Origin: Deltaproteobacteria bacterium
GTDB taxonomy: Bacteria > Desulfobacterota > Syntrophia > Syntrophales > UBA2210
Assembly (NCBI GenBank): GCA_019314085.1
Contig: JAFCZZ010000039.1
Location: forward strand, 1-11,580
Direction of reading: 5' to 3'
DNA length: 11,580 bases
Below are positions 1-8,100 of this stretch, in pieces (the first letter of the stretch is position 1; every line of letters begins with the position of its first letter). The position numbers and the translations under genes are program-made. The notes beneath the pieces are model-generated. The model was not told the DNA's origin. It worked only from the letters and a program-made list of their open reading frames with translations, and searched no databases.

Positions 1-2
1 CC

Positions 3-323
3 ATCGGGGCGCTGGGACAGGACGAAAACATCGACGTCATTGTCCCCTACTTCTCGGCGGACTACATCACGGTATCGCAACATGATAAGATAGAGAGTGG
101 CCCACAAACCATCATCGAGATTGCCGGGCAGAGTGATAACCCGGTAATCCCCGTTCTATCGAAGTTCGCGGAGGCCCATATGGATGTGGAGCGCGTCAGG
201 CTCTCCGTCTTCTCTTCATTCAGAAAGGCGGGTCTTCCGGTATACTCGACCATCCAGGACCTTATTTACGCGACAAAGAAATATCTTGAGTGGGTCGGAA
301 GACCGTCCAGAAATAACCATTAA
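3..323 (+). CDS. C-terminal part of a probable NDP-forming acyl-CoA ligase (acetyl-CoA synthetase alpha-like), 5' truncated
   Basis: An open frame enters from the left edge and ends at TAA 321-323, leaving 106 residues. The visible part alternates hydrophobic strands and helices (IDVIVPYF, a TIIEIA helix, NPVIPVLSKF) and ends with GLPVYSTIQDLIYATKKYLEW. This matches the end of the succinyl-CoA-synthetase-like ligase domain in ADP-forming acetate/acyl-CoA ligases, where a 'GIPVF.SPERA..AL..L' segment closes the alpha half. Such enzymes interconvert acyl-CoA plus ADP and Pi with acid plus ATP in the cytoplasm. No catalytic residue lies in the visible part, so substrate and activity cannot be judged. 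It converges on the diguanylate cyclase locus, with 52 bases between the stops. Another CoA-binding protein of the same fold is possible. The frame is secure; the family call is moderate. Confidence 0.6.
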   Translation: MGALGQDENIDVIVPYFSADYITVSQHDKIESGPQTIIEIAGQSDNPVIPVLSKFAEAHMDVERVRLSVFSSFRKAGLPVYSTIQDLIYATKKYLEWVGRPSRNNH

Positions 324-342
324 AAACGGCTCGTCGCCTTTT
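323..342. terminator. Possible weak bidirectional terminator between convergent genes
   Basis: AAAA-c-GGC, a five-base loop and GCC-TTTT form a short hairpin of seven pairs with one bulged C, flanked by A and T tracts. It sits directly at the stop of the upstream + gene and about 34 bases beyond the stop of the minus-strand GGDEF gene, a fitting place for a shared terminator. The stem is short, so confidence is low. Confidence 0.3.
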
Positions 343-375
343 CTTATCCTCTCATTGTGCGGCATCTGACCGGGG

Positions 376-1447
376 TCATGCCATCTCGACATGGTTCTTA
401 CCGGCATTTTTGCCCCGGTATAATGCCTGATCAGCCCGCGCTATACATGCGTCGATATTCTCATTCTCCCGGCACTCGCTCACTCCGAGCGTTATCGTTA
501 TGGTAAACTCATCTCCTCCCTGTCGGACTGATGTCGCGACAATGGTTTCTCTGATACGTTCGGCAACGGTCACGGCAGCCCCTATCTCCGTATCGGGAAG
601 GAGCATCAGAAACTCTTCGCCTCCCCACCGGGCGATGACGTCCTGTTCCCTCAAAACATTCCGTATCTGCCGGCTCACCATGGGGAGGGTCTGATCCCCG
701 ATTTCATGCCCGTATCGGTCATTGACAGACTTAAAATTATCGATATCCGCAATGATGAATGAAAGGGGCCGATGAGAGCGTCTGCGACGCATCTTTTCGT
801 ATTCTGCGATCTCCATGATATGGCGACGATTGTAAAGCCCCGTCAGTGAATCCGTTGTCGCCATTATCCGGAGCCGTCGTTCGGCCTCACCAACTATCTT
901 ACTATAGAAAAAGGCAAGATATCCGAGAGAAACAAAACAGGCTGTAATATTGGCATATCTAAAAATAGAAAGGGTCAAGGGACTAACAACTGTGAGGGGT
1001 GGCACGAACCTCATAGCCACATTCATCCCCACATAGAGGACACCTAGAACATTGCCAGGCCAACTTTGCTGCTCGGCTTGCGGGTGGGACTGACAAATAT
1101 GAGGGGAATGAAAATCAGCAGGTAGTAGTCAAACCCACTATCCCATCCCAGCGATCTCACGGCAAGTGCGGCGTGCCCAATGACCTCTACCCAGGCAAGA
1201 AAGATGACCAGTCTGTTGCGCTGCCGGCGCAAAAGCCCGATACAGACGACATAGATGAAAACATGACCATAACCAGAAACGTGGCGCCTATCGAATAGAA
1301 AAGCGCGATGAACATCACGTGAACGCCCAGCGCAATCCACATCGCACGCACCAGGATCCGCCAGTACCGGTTATTGGTTGCAGTACCAGGCTTTTGCTCT
1401 TCCATAAGGTCTTCTTTTGATACTTCAGATTCTAACGGGGTTTCCAC
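376..1447 (-). pseudogene. Membrane-bound GGDEF diguanylate cyclase, broken by two apparent one-base deletions
   Basis: Three minus-strand frames in order make one protein. Frame A starts at GTG 1447 after a GAGG Shine-Dalgarno. Frame B covers roughly 1262-1044 and frame C runs to TGA 376-378. Inserting one base near 1258-1268 (ATGGTC..GTTTTC becomes V-N-V-F) and one at 1046-1048 (ATGTTC-TAGGT becomes MFLGVL) gives a continuous protein of about 357 aa. The N-terminal half has about six membrane segments, with the family-typical patch LAWVEVIGHAALAV..LGWDSGF.YYLL. The C-terminal domain begins at TDSLTGLYNRRH and contains GGEEF (624-610 on the minus strand). An RxxD inhibitory site (REQD) lies five residues before it, so the catalytic domain would be active with product inhibition. 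It would make cyclic di-GMP from two GTP at the inner membrane. As sequenced, only the 376-1032 part (GTG start) encodes the catalytic domain, with a single membrane segment. Sequencing error is a real alternative to a pseudogene. Confidence 0.8.
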
Positions 1448-1473
1448 TCTATACCTCGCTTCTTGGGCAACAG

Positions 1474-1632
1474 TTAAAACAGGAATCGCCGTATATACTC
1501 AGCAATGGAGGAGCCTTGGTCTGTGCTGTAACGGGAAAAGGTGAGTTTGAGGATATAACCGGCGTTATAGGAATAGCAACTCAAATAAACGAAAAGGCTT
1601 TGATATACCTCAAGAAGGTGTCGAATGGTTGA
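1474..1632 (+). pseudogene. Possible 3' remnant of a small secreted or beta-barrel-type gene
   Basis: Between the two minus-strand genes, a + frame ends at TGA 1630-1632 and reads like real protein: NGGALVCAVTGKGEFEDITG, then IGIATQINEKALIYLKKVSNG. A G-x-G-x-F-x-x-x-x-G pattern in such a setting recurs in small beta-barrel proteins (allene-oxide-cyclase/dirigent-like folds and similar). No plausible start or upstream half exists, because the frame runs into the 5' end of the GGDEF gene on the other strand. It may be a leftover gene end or chance. I do not assign a function. Confidence 0.22.
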
Positions 1633-1648
1633 GCTGGAACACCTGTTT

Positions 1649-3289
1649 CTACGTTTCTTTCTTCTCCAAGAACTGTTCAGCCAGTTTGAACTTCTGGACC
1701 TTTCCACTCGCCGTCAGAGGGATAGGCACGTTGAATTCCCAGAATTTCGGTACCTTGTGGCGGGCAATCTTGCCGGTACAAAATTTTTCGAACTCGTCCG
1801 CGGTCGCCTCTTCACCGTCTTCCAGCTCTATGGAGGCGAGAATCTGTTCGCCGTACTTCTCGTCGGGAATCCCAACCCCGTACACATCCTTCACCTTGGG
1901 ATGTTTGTGTAGAAATTCCACTATCTCCCGGGGATATATATTCTCCCCCCCCCTGATTATCATATCCTTTATCCGTCCGGTAATCCGGAAATAGCCGTCT
2001 TTGTCCACCGTTCCCAGGTCGCCGGTGTGTAGCCAGCCCTCTGTATCAATAGCGGCAGCAGTCGCCTCGGGCATTTTGTAATACCCCTTCATCACACAAG
2101 GACTTTTCGTGACGATCTCTCCCTGCGTATCCGGGGGAAGGGCCTGCCCCGTCTCCGGATCCACCACACTGCCCTCAATGCCGTCGAGAAGCCTCCCCAC
2201 GGTCGATACCCGAAGATCCACCGGATCCCCTCTCCGCGTCATGGTCATGACGGGAGAAGATTCGGTCTGGCCGTACGCGATAGTGATCTCAGGGCAGTGC
2301 ATACCCGTCATAACGTTTTTCATCGCCTCCTCCGGGCAGGGAGCCCCCGCCATGATGCCCGTTCTCAGGGAGGACATATCGAATTTTTTGAAATCCCGAT
2401 GACTCAGAATGGCTATAAACATCGTGGGGACCCCGTTGATCGCCGTGCATTTCTCGGTTTCTATGAACTCCAGCGCCTTGAGGGGATCAAAACTCTCCAA
2501 CACGACCATCGTCGAGCCATGGTACACACAATTGAGTGAACTCATGACACATCCGAAACAGTGGAAGAGGGGAACCTGGATCAGGAGACGGTCAGCCTCT
2601 GTCATCCCCATAACATCTCCAACCATCCCTGCGTTACTGATCACATTGCGGTGCGTGAGCATAACGCCCTTGGGAAATCCGGTGGTTCCGGAGGTATACT
2701 GCATATTAACCACATCGTCCGCGTCAATAGACAGCTCACGGTCCCTCAGTTCTTCATCCGATACCGCCTCGCCCAGCCGTACAATATCATCAAAACAAAA
2801 GGGTCTATCGCTCTTTTCTTCGTCTCCTATGTATATGACATTTCTCAGGGGAGGAAGACTGTCCGACTGTATGTTTCCCACACCGGCACCCTTCGCCTCC
2901 GGTATAATCTCTTCCACGATCCGCGAAAAGCTTGTATCCCTGTATCCCTCGATATGAACCAGCGTCGTGGAATCGGACTGGTTCAGTATATACTCAAGCT
3001 CGTGTGACTTGTAGTTGGTGTTGACCGTTACCAGAACGGCCCCTATCATCCCGAGGCCAAACTGCAGGTGGATCCACTGGGGAACATTGGTGGCCCAGAC
3101 AGACACATGATCTCCCTTTTTCACCCCGATCGCCAGGAAACCCTTGGCTACCTTCGTACAGGAGATCAGAAATTCGCCGTATGACTCCCTCACGCCGAAC
3201 TCGGGACACACAAGCGCATCATTCTCAGAAAACTTCGCCGCCGTATCCCTCAAAAGACCGCCCATGGTAATTTTCCTAAAATCAGACAT
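1649..3289 (-). CDS. AMP-forming fatty acyl-CoA synthetase (ANL superfamily), intact copy
   Basis: This 546-aa cytosolic enzyme activates a carboxylic acid with ATP to an acyl-adenylate and transfers the acyl group to CoA. All core motifs are present: the P-loop YTSGTTGFPKGVMLTHRN (198-215), the A5-type YGQTESSP (339-346), the A7 TGDLG with RITGRIKD (422-442), RGGENIYPREIVEFL (446-460), and the catalytic lysine region TASGKVQKFKL (527-537, A10). Full length for the family. It most resembles ACSF2/FadD-like medium- to long-chain enzymes; the true substrate (fatty, branched or aromatic acid) cannot be read from the sequence. ATG 3289 follows a purine-rich AGAGGGGGG only one to two bases away, and the reading begins MSDFRKITMGGLLRDTA as in its paralogue. 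A degenerate duplicate lies upstream on the same strand. No clear terminator is seen after its stop. Confidence 0.9.
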   Translation of the reverse strand: MSDFRKITMGGLLRDTAAKFSENDALVCPEFGVRESYGEFLISCTKVAKGFLAIGVKKGDHVSVWATNVPQWIHLQFGLGMIGAVLVTVNTNYKSHELEYILNQSDSTTLVHIEGYRDTSFSRIVEEIIPEAKGAGVGNIQSDSLPPLRNVIYIGDEEKSDRPFCFDDIVRLGEAVSDEELRDRELSIDADDVVNMQYTSGTTGFPKGVMLTHRNVISNAGMVGDVMGMTEADRLLIQVPLFHCFGCVMSSLNCVYHGSTMVVLESFDPLKALEFIETEKCTAINGVPTMFIAILSHRDFKKFDMSSLRTGIMAGAPCPEEAMKNVMTGMHCPEITIAYGQTESSPVMTMTRRGDPVDLRVSTVGRLLDGIEGSVVDPETGQALPPDTQGEIVTKSPCVMKGYYKMPEATAAAIDTEGWLHTGDLGTVDKDGYFRITGRIKDMIIRGGENIYPREIVEFLHKHPKVKDVYGVGIPDEKYGEQILASIELEDGEEATADEFEKFCTGKIARHKVPKFWEFNVPIPLTASGKVQKFKLAEQFLEKKET

Positions 3290-3354
3290 ACCCCCCTCTT
3301 CCCTAATAAATCTGATGTTTTAGCGAAAAATTAAAACCCCAAGGTCTATATCTA

Positions 3355-3383
3355 CTTGTATATTGCTTTTTTACTACTGTCAA
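3355..3383 (-). promoter_or_regulatory. Putative sigma70 promoter of the intact acyl-CoA synthetase
   Basis: On the minus strand a perfect -35 TTGACA (3383-3378) is followed after 17 bases by TACAAG (3360-3355, 4 of 6 matches). A TATACA two bases closer is an alternative -10. The element lies about 90 bases upstream of ATG 3289. The TTGACA and the bases either side match the region upstream of the degenerate paralogue, which supports function. Confidence 0.5.
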
Positions 3384-3545
3384 GAAAAATAACTTCACCA
3401 AAAGCAATCCTCCCTTCAATGACGTGATATTTGCGTATCGAAACCCCGCTCACCTGTCGGTGACATGTGAAACAAAACAAAAAGGTAGGAGCTGTCACAC
3501 ATGATCAGCAATCGGGAGGTGAAAAGATCACTCTGACCTGCGGCT

Positions 3546-3619
3546 ATACAAAAGGGGAACACCCATTCGAGTAAACCCGCCCCCGTAAGAGTGACGGTTC
3601 ACATCGTGGATGTTCCCCT
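3546..3619 (-). terminator. Long-arm inverted repeat, probable transcription end of the degenerate synthetase copy
   Basis: AGGGGAACA (3553-3561) and TGTTCCCCT (3611-3619) are perfect inverted arms. They extend to 12 positions with one G-T wobble. The loop is 43 bases and contains a small GTGA-accg-TCAC hairpin. Read on the minus strand, the second arm runs into TTTGTAT. The repeat begins about 50 bases after the stop at 3668. The long loop and interrupted T tract make an intrinsic terminator plausible but not certain. A protein-binding inverted repeat is the alternative. Confidence 0.4.
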
Positions 3620-3667
3620 GATATGCTTTAAAAAGGTAATGCGTTGCAAAGGTAGCGCAGTGAGCAG

Positions 3668-4863
3668 CTACCCTCCGTTTCTCGCCACAAACTGTTCGGC
3701 CAGCTTGAATTTCTGGACTTTTCCACTTGCGGTCAGTGGAAGAAGCGCGTTGAATTCCCAGTATTTCGGTATCTTAAACCGGGCGATTTTGTCGGTGCAA
3801 AAATCCTTGAACTCCTCCGCGGCCGCCGCTTCATTGTCTTTCAGCGCTATTGATGCGAGAATCTGCTCACCGTATTTCTCGTCGGGAACCCCGACCACAT
3901 ACACATCCTTAACCTTGGGGTGCTTGTAGAGAAAATCCTCTATCTCGCGGGGGTATATATTCTCTCCACCCCTGATTATCAGGTCTTTTATCCGCCCGGT
4001 AATCCGGAAGTAGCCGTTCTCGTCGACCGTTCCCAGGTCGCCCGTGTGCATCCAGCCCGCTGCGTCAATAGCCGCATCGGTCTCCTCAGACATCTTGTAG
4101 TACCCCTTCATCACGCTGGAACCTCTTGATACGACTTCTCCCTGCGTATTTGGGGAAAGATCCTCACCGGTTGCCGGATCGACCACCTTGCCTTCAATAC
4201 CGTCGAAGAATCTCCCCACCGTCGATATCCGGAGATCCACCGAATCATTTCTCCTCGTCATGGTCATAACGGGAGAAGTTTCCGTCATTCCATACGCGAT
4301 GGTGACTTCGGGACAGTGCATCTTCGTCATAACGTCTCTCATCGTCCCCTCCGGGCAGGGAGCGCCCGCCATGATACCGGTTCGCATCGAAGATATATCA
4401 AATTTATCGAAATCCGGATGACTCAGAATGGCTATAAACATCGTGGGGACCCCGTTGACAGCCGTGCATTTCTCATTTTGCAAAAATTCCAGCGCCTTGA
4501 GGGGGTCAAAGCTCTCCAGCAGAACCATCGTGGAGCCATGGCATACACAACCGAGCGAGCTTACAACACAACCAAAACAGTGGAACAGGGGAAGGTGAAT
4601 CAGGAGGCGATCGGCCTCTGTCATCCCCAAGGCGAACTGGAGGTGAGCCCACTGCGGAACATTGGTGGCCCAGACAGACACGTGATCACCCTTCTCCACA
4701 CCGATCGCCATGAACCCCTTAGCTACTTTCGTGCAAGAATCCAAAAATTCGCCATATGTTTCCCTGACACCAAATTCGGAGAGACAAGCGCTTCATTCTC
4801 CGGAAATCTCGACGCTGTTTCTCTCAAAAGGCTACCCATAGTAATTTCTCTAAAACTAGACAT
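3668..4863 (-). pseudogene. Degenerate paralogue of the AMP-forming acyl-CoA synthetase
   Basis: Starting at ATG 4863 the reading is MSSFREITMGSLLRETASRFPENEALVS, matching the neighbour's N-terminus. The frame is then lost by a one-base deletion around 4777-4780 (ATTCGGAGAG against ACTCGGGACAC in the intact copy). It resumes as ETYGEFLDSCTKVAKGFMAIG. Further on, LQFALGM joins directly to TEADRLLIHLPLFHCFG. In the intact copy these segments are separated by 148 residues (81-228), including the P-loop YTSGTTG. The remainder, to the TAG/TAA-type end at 3668, is about 77% identical to the intact protein by eye and keeps TGDLG, RGGENIYPREI and TASGKVQKFK. Without the P-loop the product could not be expected to adenylate a substrate. 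With one base restored, the length would be 398 aa, exactly 546 minus 148. The 358-aa frame beginning at the TTG at 4744 is a by-product of the frameshift, not a separate gene. Confidence 0.9.
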
Positions 4864-4937
4864 GACTTTTAACTCTTCCTTCCATAAATAGATTATACGA
4901 GTTAGAGAAAAATCGTACCTTCCCGGCCCGCGCGCGC

Positions 4938-4966
4938 GTTCTACATCACTTTCTTATAAGTGTCAA
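4938..4966 (-). promoter_or_regulatory. Putative sigma70 promoter of the degenerate acyl-CoA synthetase
   Basis: On the minus strand TTGACA (4966-4961) is followed after exactly 17 bases by TAGAAC (4943-4938). The TTGACA-N17-TA(C/G)AA architecture equals that upstream of the intact copy, and about 14 of the 23 bases following TTGACA agree. The distance to the start codon is also similar (about 98 against about 89). The second TTGACA in the tandem repeat (4993-4988) has no partner -10. Confidence 0.45.
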
Positions 4967-5011
4967 GGGAGGATACCGCCCATGCGGTGTCAAGAGAGAA
5001 TAACGTCCATG
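4961..5011. repeat. Two-unit imperfect tandem repeat, 27-bp period
   Basis: Positions 4961-4984 and 4988-5011 share 20 of 24 bases: TGTCAAG, GAG, ATA, CG, CCATG with four substitutions. Each unit contains TGTCAA, which is TTGACA on the minus strand. A third, related sequence (TGTCAAGAAAAATAACTTC, starting at 3378) lies upstream of the intact synthetase. The units could be operator sites or duplicated promoter parts. Confidence 0.7.
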
Positions 5012-5029
5012 AAAACAGATCAACCCTAG

Positions 5030-5083
5030 AAAAACACTATATATTGTGTCCTAGTTTTCTACAACACATCCCATAGTGTTTTT
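5030..5083. repeat. 11-bp perfect inverted repeat upstream of smc
   Basis: AAAAACACTAT (5030-5040) and ATAGTGTTTTT (5073-5083) are exact inverse complements, 32 bases apart, with further TGTGT/ACACA complementarity inside. It ends three bases before the putative smc -35. It could be a divergent-region hairpin, an operator, or a terminator-like structure insulating smc. The AT-rich stem makes a strong terminator unlikely. Confidence 0.5.
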
Positions 5084-5085
5084 TC

Positions 5086-5114
5086 TTTACAAAGGCATAT
5101 GACTCTGGTAGATT
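5086..5114 (+). promoter_or_regulatory. Putative smc promoter
   Basis: TTTACA (5086-5091, 5 of 6) and TAGATT (5109-5114, 4 of 6) are spaced by 17 bases and lie about 60 bases before the chosen smc start. Promoters upstream of the synthetases and the tRNA in this window also use TAGA-type -10 boxes. Confidence 0.4.
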
Positions 5115-5172
5115 TTCTCGTGTAGATGCATAAACCGTGATCTTATCGAAACCCGGCACAGGATTTTGCCAC

Positions 5173-8100
5173 ATGAAACTGAAAAAACTGGAAATACTGG
5201 GATTTAAATCCTTCAGAGACAAAACCCCCATCGACCTCTCGCGCGATATTAACGCTATTGTGGGTCCGAACGGTTGCGGAAAAAGCAACATCGTGGACGC
5301 CATACGGTGGGTCATGGGTGAACAGCGCATCACGGTGCTCCGCGGAAAAAAGATGGAGGATGTCATATTCAACGGGAGCGACGACGCATCCGCGGTCGGC
5401 ATGGCGGAGGTATCCATGACCCTGGAGAGCAATGGCCATAAAGTGCCGGAAAAATACGCCAGCTATCGGGAGATTACCGTCTCACGAAAGGTGTTCCGCG
5501 AAGGTGAGTCTGAATATTCCATAAACAAGGTCCCCTGCCGCCTCCTCGATGTGAAGGAATTTTTCATGGACGTGGGTGTCGGCGCACGAACCTATTCGAT
5601 AGTAGAGCAGGAGAGGATATCCAATCTCGTTGAGGCGAAACCGGAGGAGAGGCGACAGTTCATCGAGGAAGCGGCGGGGATCATGAAATACAAGACACGG
5701 AGGGATTCCGCTTCCCGCAAGATGGAGGCAACAAAGCAGAACATTGTTCGCCTGACCGACATCCTGAGAGAGGTGCGTTCGCAGCTGAATGCCACGTCAC
5801 GACAGGCAAAAAAGGCCGAACGGTACCGGGAGCTGAAAAAGGATATCAAGGAACAGCAACTAGCCCTCTCTCTCCAGACCTACTCGGAACTGGCCTCGAG
5901 AATAAAGGATTCTGAAAGGTTGCGCATCCCGCTGGATGAAAAAGCCCTAGCGGCCCAGACACAGCTGAAGGCCCTGGAGTCCGCCATTGAGGAGGTCAGG
6001 ACCCGGCTCGTCGAGAGCGAAGATGCGATAGGGAAGCTCCAGGACCGATACTACGGCATAAAGAACGATATCAACATCGGGGAACAGAAGATAAAATTCG
6101 CCCAACAGACCATCTTGCAACTGGAGGACAAAAAGAAAAGGGACCTCGGAGAGATAGAAACGCTCACGGAACGCAGGACGGCCACAGAGGGCGAGGTAGC
6201 CCTCCTGAAGGAACAGATGGCCGAATCGGACGGGATTATTGCGGGCATGAAGGGAGCACTCGACGGCGACCGGGAGACCGCCGATGTCCTGAAGGCTGCG
6301 GAGCTGGAGGTGAGCGAAGAACTGGAAAGGGAAAAATCCAAGCATATCGACGCGATAACCGAAAACGCCCGGTTGGGCAATCTCCTCATATCTCTCACAA
6401 AGAACCTCGAAGACCTGAAGAGGAAGGAACAGAGGGAAGACGGAGAACTGGATGAAAACAACAAGAAGCTGAGTGGCCTAGAGGATGATCTCACAGTCGT
6501 GAAGTCCGCCCTGTCATCCGACATGGAGAGGATCGAACTCCTCAGGAAAAAAGAGATCTCCACAAGAGAAGAACTAGCCGCTGTAAAAAATACTCTCAAG
6601 ACCATAGAGACACAGATCGAAACACTCAGGGAAGAGATAGGGGCGAAGAAATCGCGGCTTGCGTCCCTCAGCGAGCTTCAGGAAAGACATGAGTGGTGTG
6701 ATGAAGGAACGCGGCACATACTGGAAGCGGCGCACAGCGGCGCACTGGAGGAAGATATCAAGGGGCTGGTGGCGGATCATATTGAAGTCCCGAAGCAATA
6801 TGAGATAGCCGTCGAGGCCGCCCTGGGAGACAAGCTTCAGTATATCATTGTCGAAAGCCAGAGAAACGGAATTCAGGCTATCGACTACCTCAAAAAGAAC
6901 GCCTCCGGGAGAGGAAGCTTTGTGCCGTTGAAGACCGGCACGAAACCTCCCCCTGCCCGACCGGAGTGTCCCGAGGGGGTTTTCAGGCTGTGTGACCTTG
7001 TCCACGCCACCGATGAGGCATTCAGGGGGGGTATTCATCGCCTCCTGGAAGACATCCTCCTGGTTCCTGATCTGGCTGCCGCTGTGCGCCTGTCGGAGAA
7101 GGGAGTCCCCGGGGAAACCTATGTTACGCCCGAAGGAGATCTGCTCAGATCTGACGGGGTGCTGACGGGGGGAAGCGCAAACGGAGGGGGCTCTTCACTG
7201 GCCGACAAGAGAGAGATCGCGGAACTGGAAGGGCAGATCGAAGAGTTGATGAATGTGTTTGAGGGCGAGAAGGAAAAGAGGGACGCACTGGGCAACACCA
7301 TAGTCCGTCTTGAGGAGAAAACCGCCCAGGTGCGTTCGGAGATACACGGGGTGGAGATGGAGATCAACGGACGGGAAAAGGATATAGAAAGGCTGGAAGG
7401 CGAAATCCGATGGATCGGACAGCGCATCAATGTTCTCGTCTTCAACAGGGAAAATCTTGAATCCGAGGAGACGGCCACGGTGGAAAAGATCGCGGCTGTC
7501 AAGGGCGATATTGCCTCCCGCAAGAGCGAGGTAGAGGTGGGGGACCGGCGCATCGCGACCCTTCAGGAAAAATGGAAAGAGGCCCGAAGGGAACTGGAAG
7601 AGAGCGAGCGAGACCTGACTGAAAAGAAGATCCTCCTGATCTCTGCCGAGGAGAAAAGGAAATCGGGGATTGAAACCATTTCACGGCTGGAGGGGACCAT
7701 ATCAGAGACACGTGCCCGCATAGAATCGATGGTTGGGGAAACAAAGGCCTGCGAGGCAAAGACGGCCGAAGCCGTAGAGAACATAAAGGGTGAGGAGGGA
7801 AGCCTGAAGGCCCTCTATACCAGCCACACGGAGGCTGAAGAGGAGCTGACGACAAAAAGGGCACAGCACGGAGAAGAAAATGTCGTCCACAAGCAGAAAG
7901 AGCAGGAACTCCGAAACGCGCGGAAGGCATCTGAAGACCTCTCACGACAGCTGAGTGAGCTCGAGATGGAAACCCGCGAAGTGGTCATCCAGGCCAAGAC
8001 ACTGAGAGAGGGTGCACACGAAAAACAGGACGTCGATCTCGACGCCTCTCTGCCGGGATTCGAGGCAGTGAATGAATCCGAAGCGGAAGAGCTGAGAAAG

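Larger units (their letters stand above)
3290..3667. other. Intergenic region between the two acyl-CoA synthetase copies
   Basis: These 378 bases contain no credible gene in any frame. The part next to the intact copy holds its putative promoter (3355-3383). A small perfect palindrome TCACC-tgtc-GGTGA lies at 3450-3463. The part next to the degenerate copy holds a long inverted repeat (3553-3564 with 3608-3619) suited to ending transcription of that copy. Nothing recognisable was seen in the remainder, about 3384-3545. Confidence 0.6.
4864..5172. other. Divergent intergenic region between the degenerate synthetase and smc
   Basis: No gene is present in these 309 bases. In order they hold a perfect TATAAT on the minus strand (4897-4892) without a good -35, a CG-alternating stretch around 4929-4938, the likely minus-strand promoter (4938-4966), a 27-bp-period tandem repeat (4961-5011), an 11-bp perfect inverted repeat (5030-5040 with 5073-5083), and a putative smc promoter (5086-5114). 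Confidence 0.7.

Noticed and set aside
3668..4744. A separate 358-aa synthetase starting at TTG 4744
   Set aside because: Homology to the intact copy continues upstream to ATG 4863 in another frame, so the TTG is only the first possible start after a frameshift.
4929..4938. Alternating CG run as a Z-DNA or regulatory element
   Set aside because: The run is only about ten bases, and nothing beyond its composition supports a function.
5137..5172. 12-residue N-terminal extension of SMC from GTG 5137
   Set aside because: The extension (MILSKPGTGFCH) has no counterpart in SMC proteins, which start at the segment beginning at ATG 5173.
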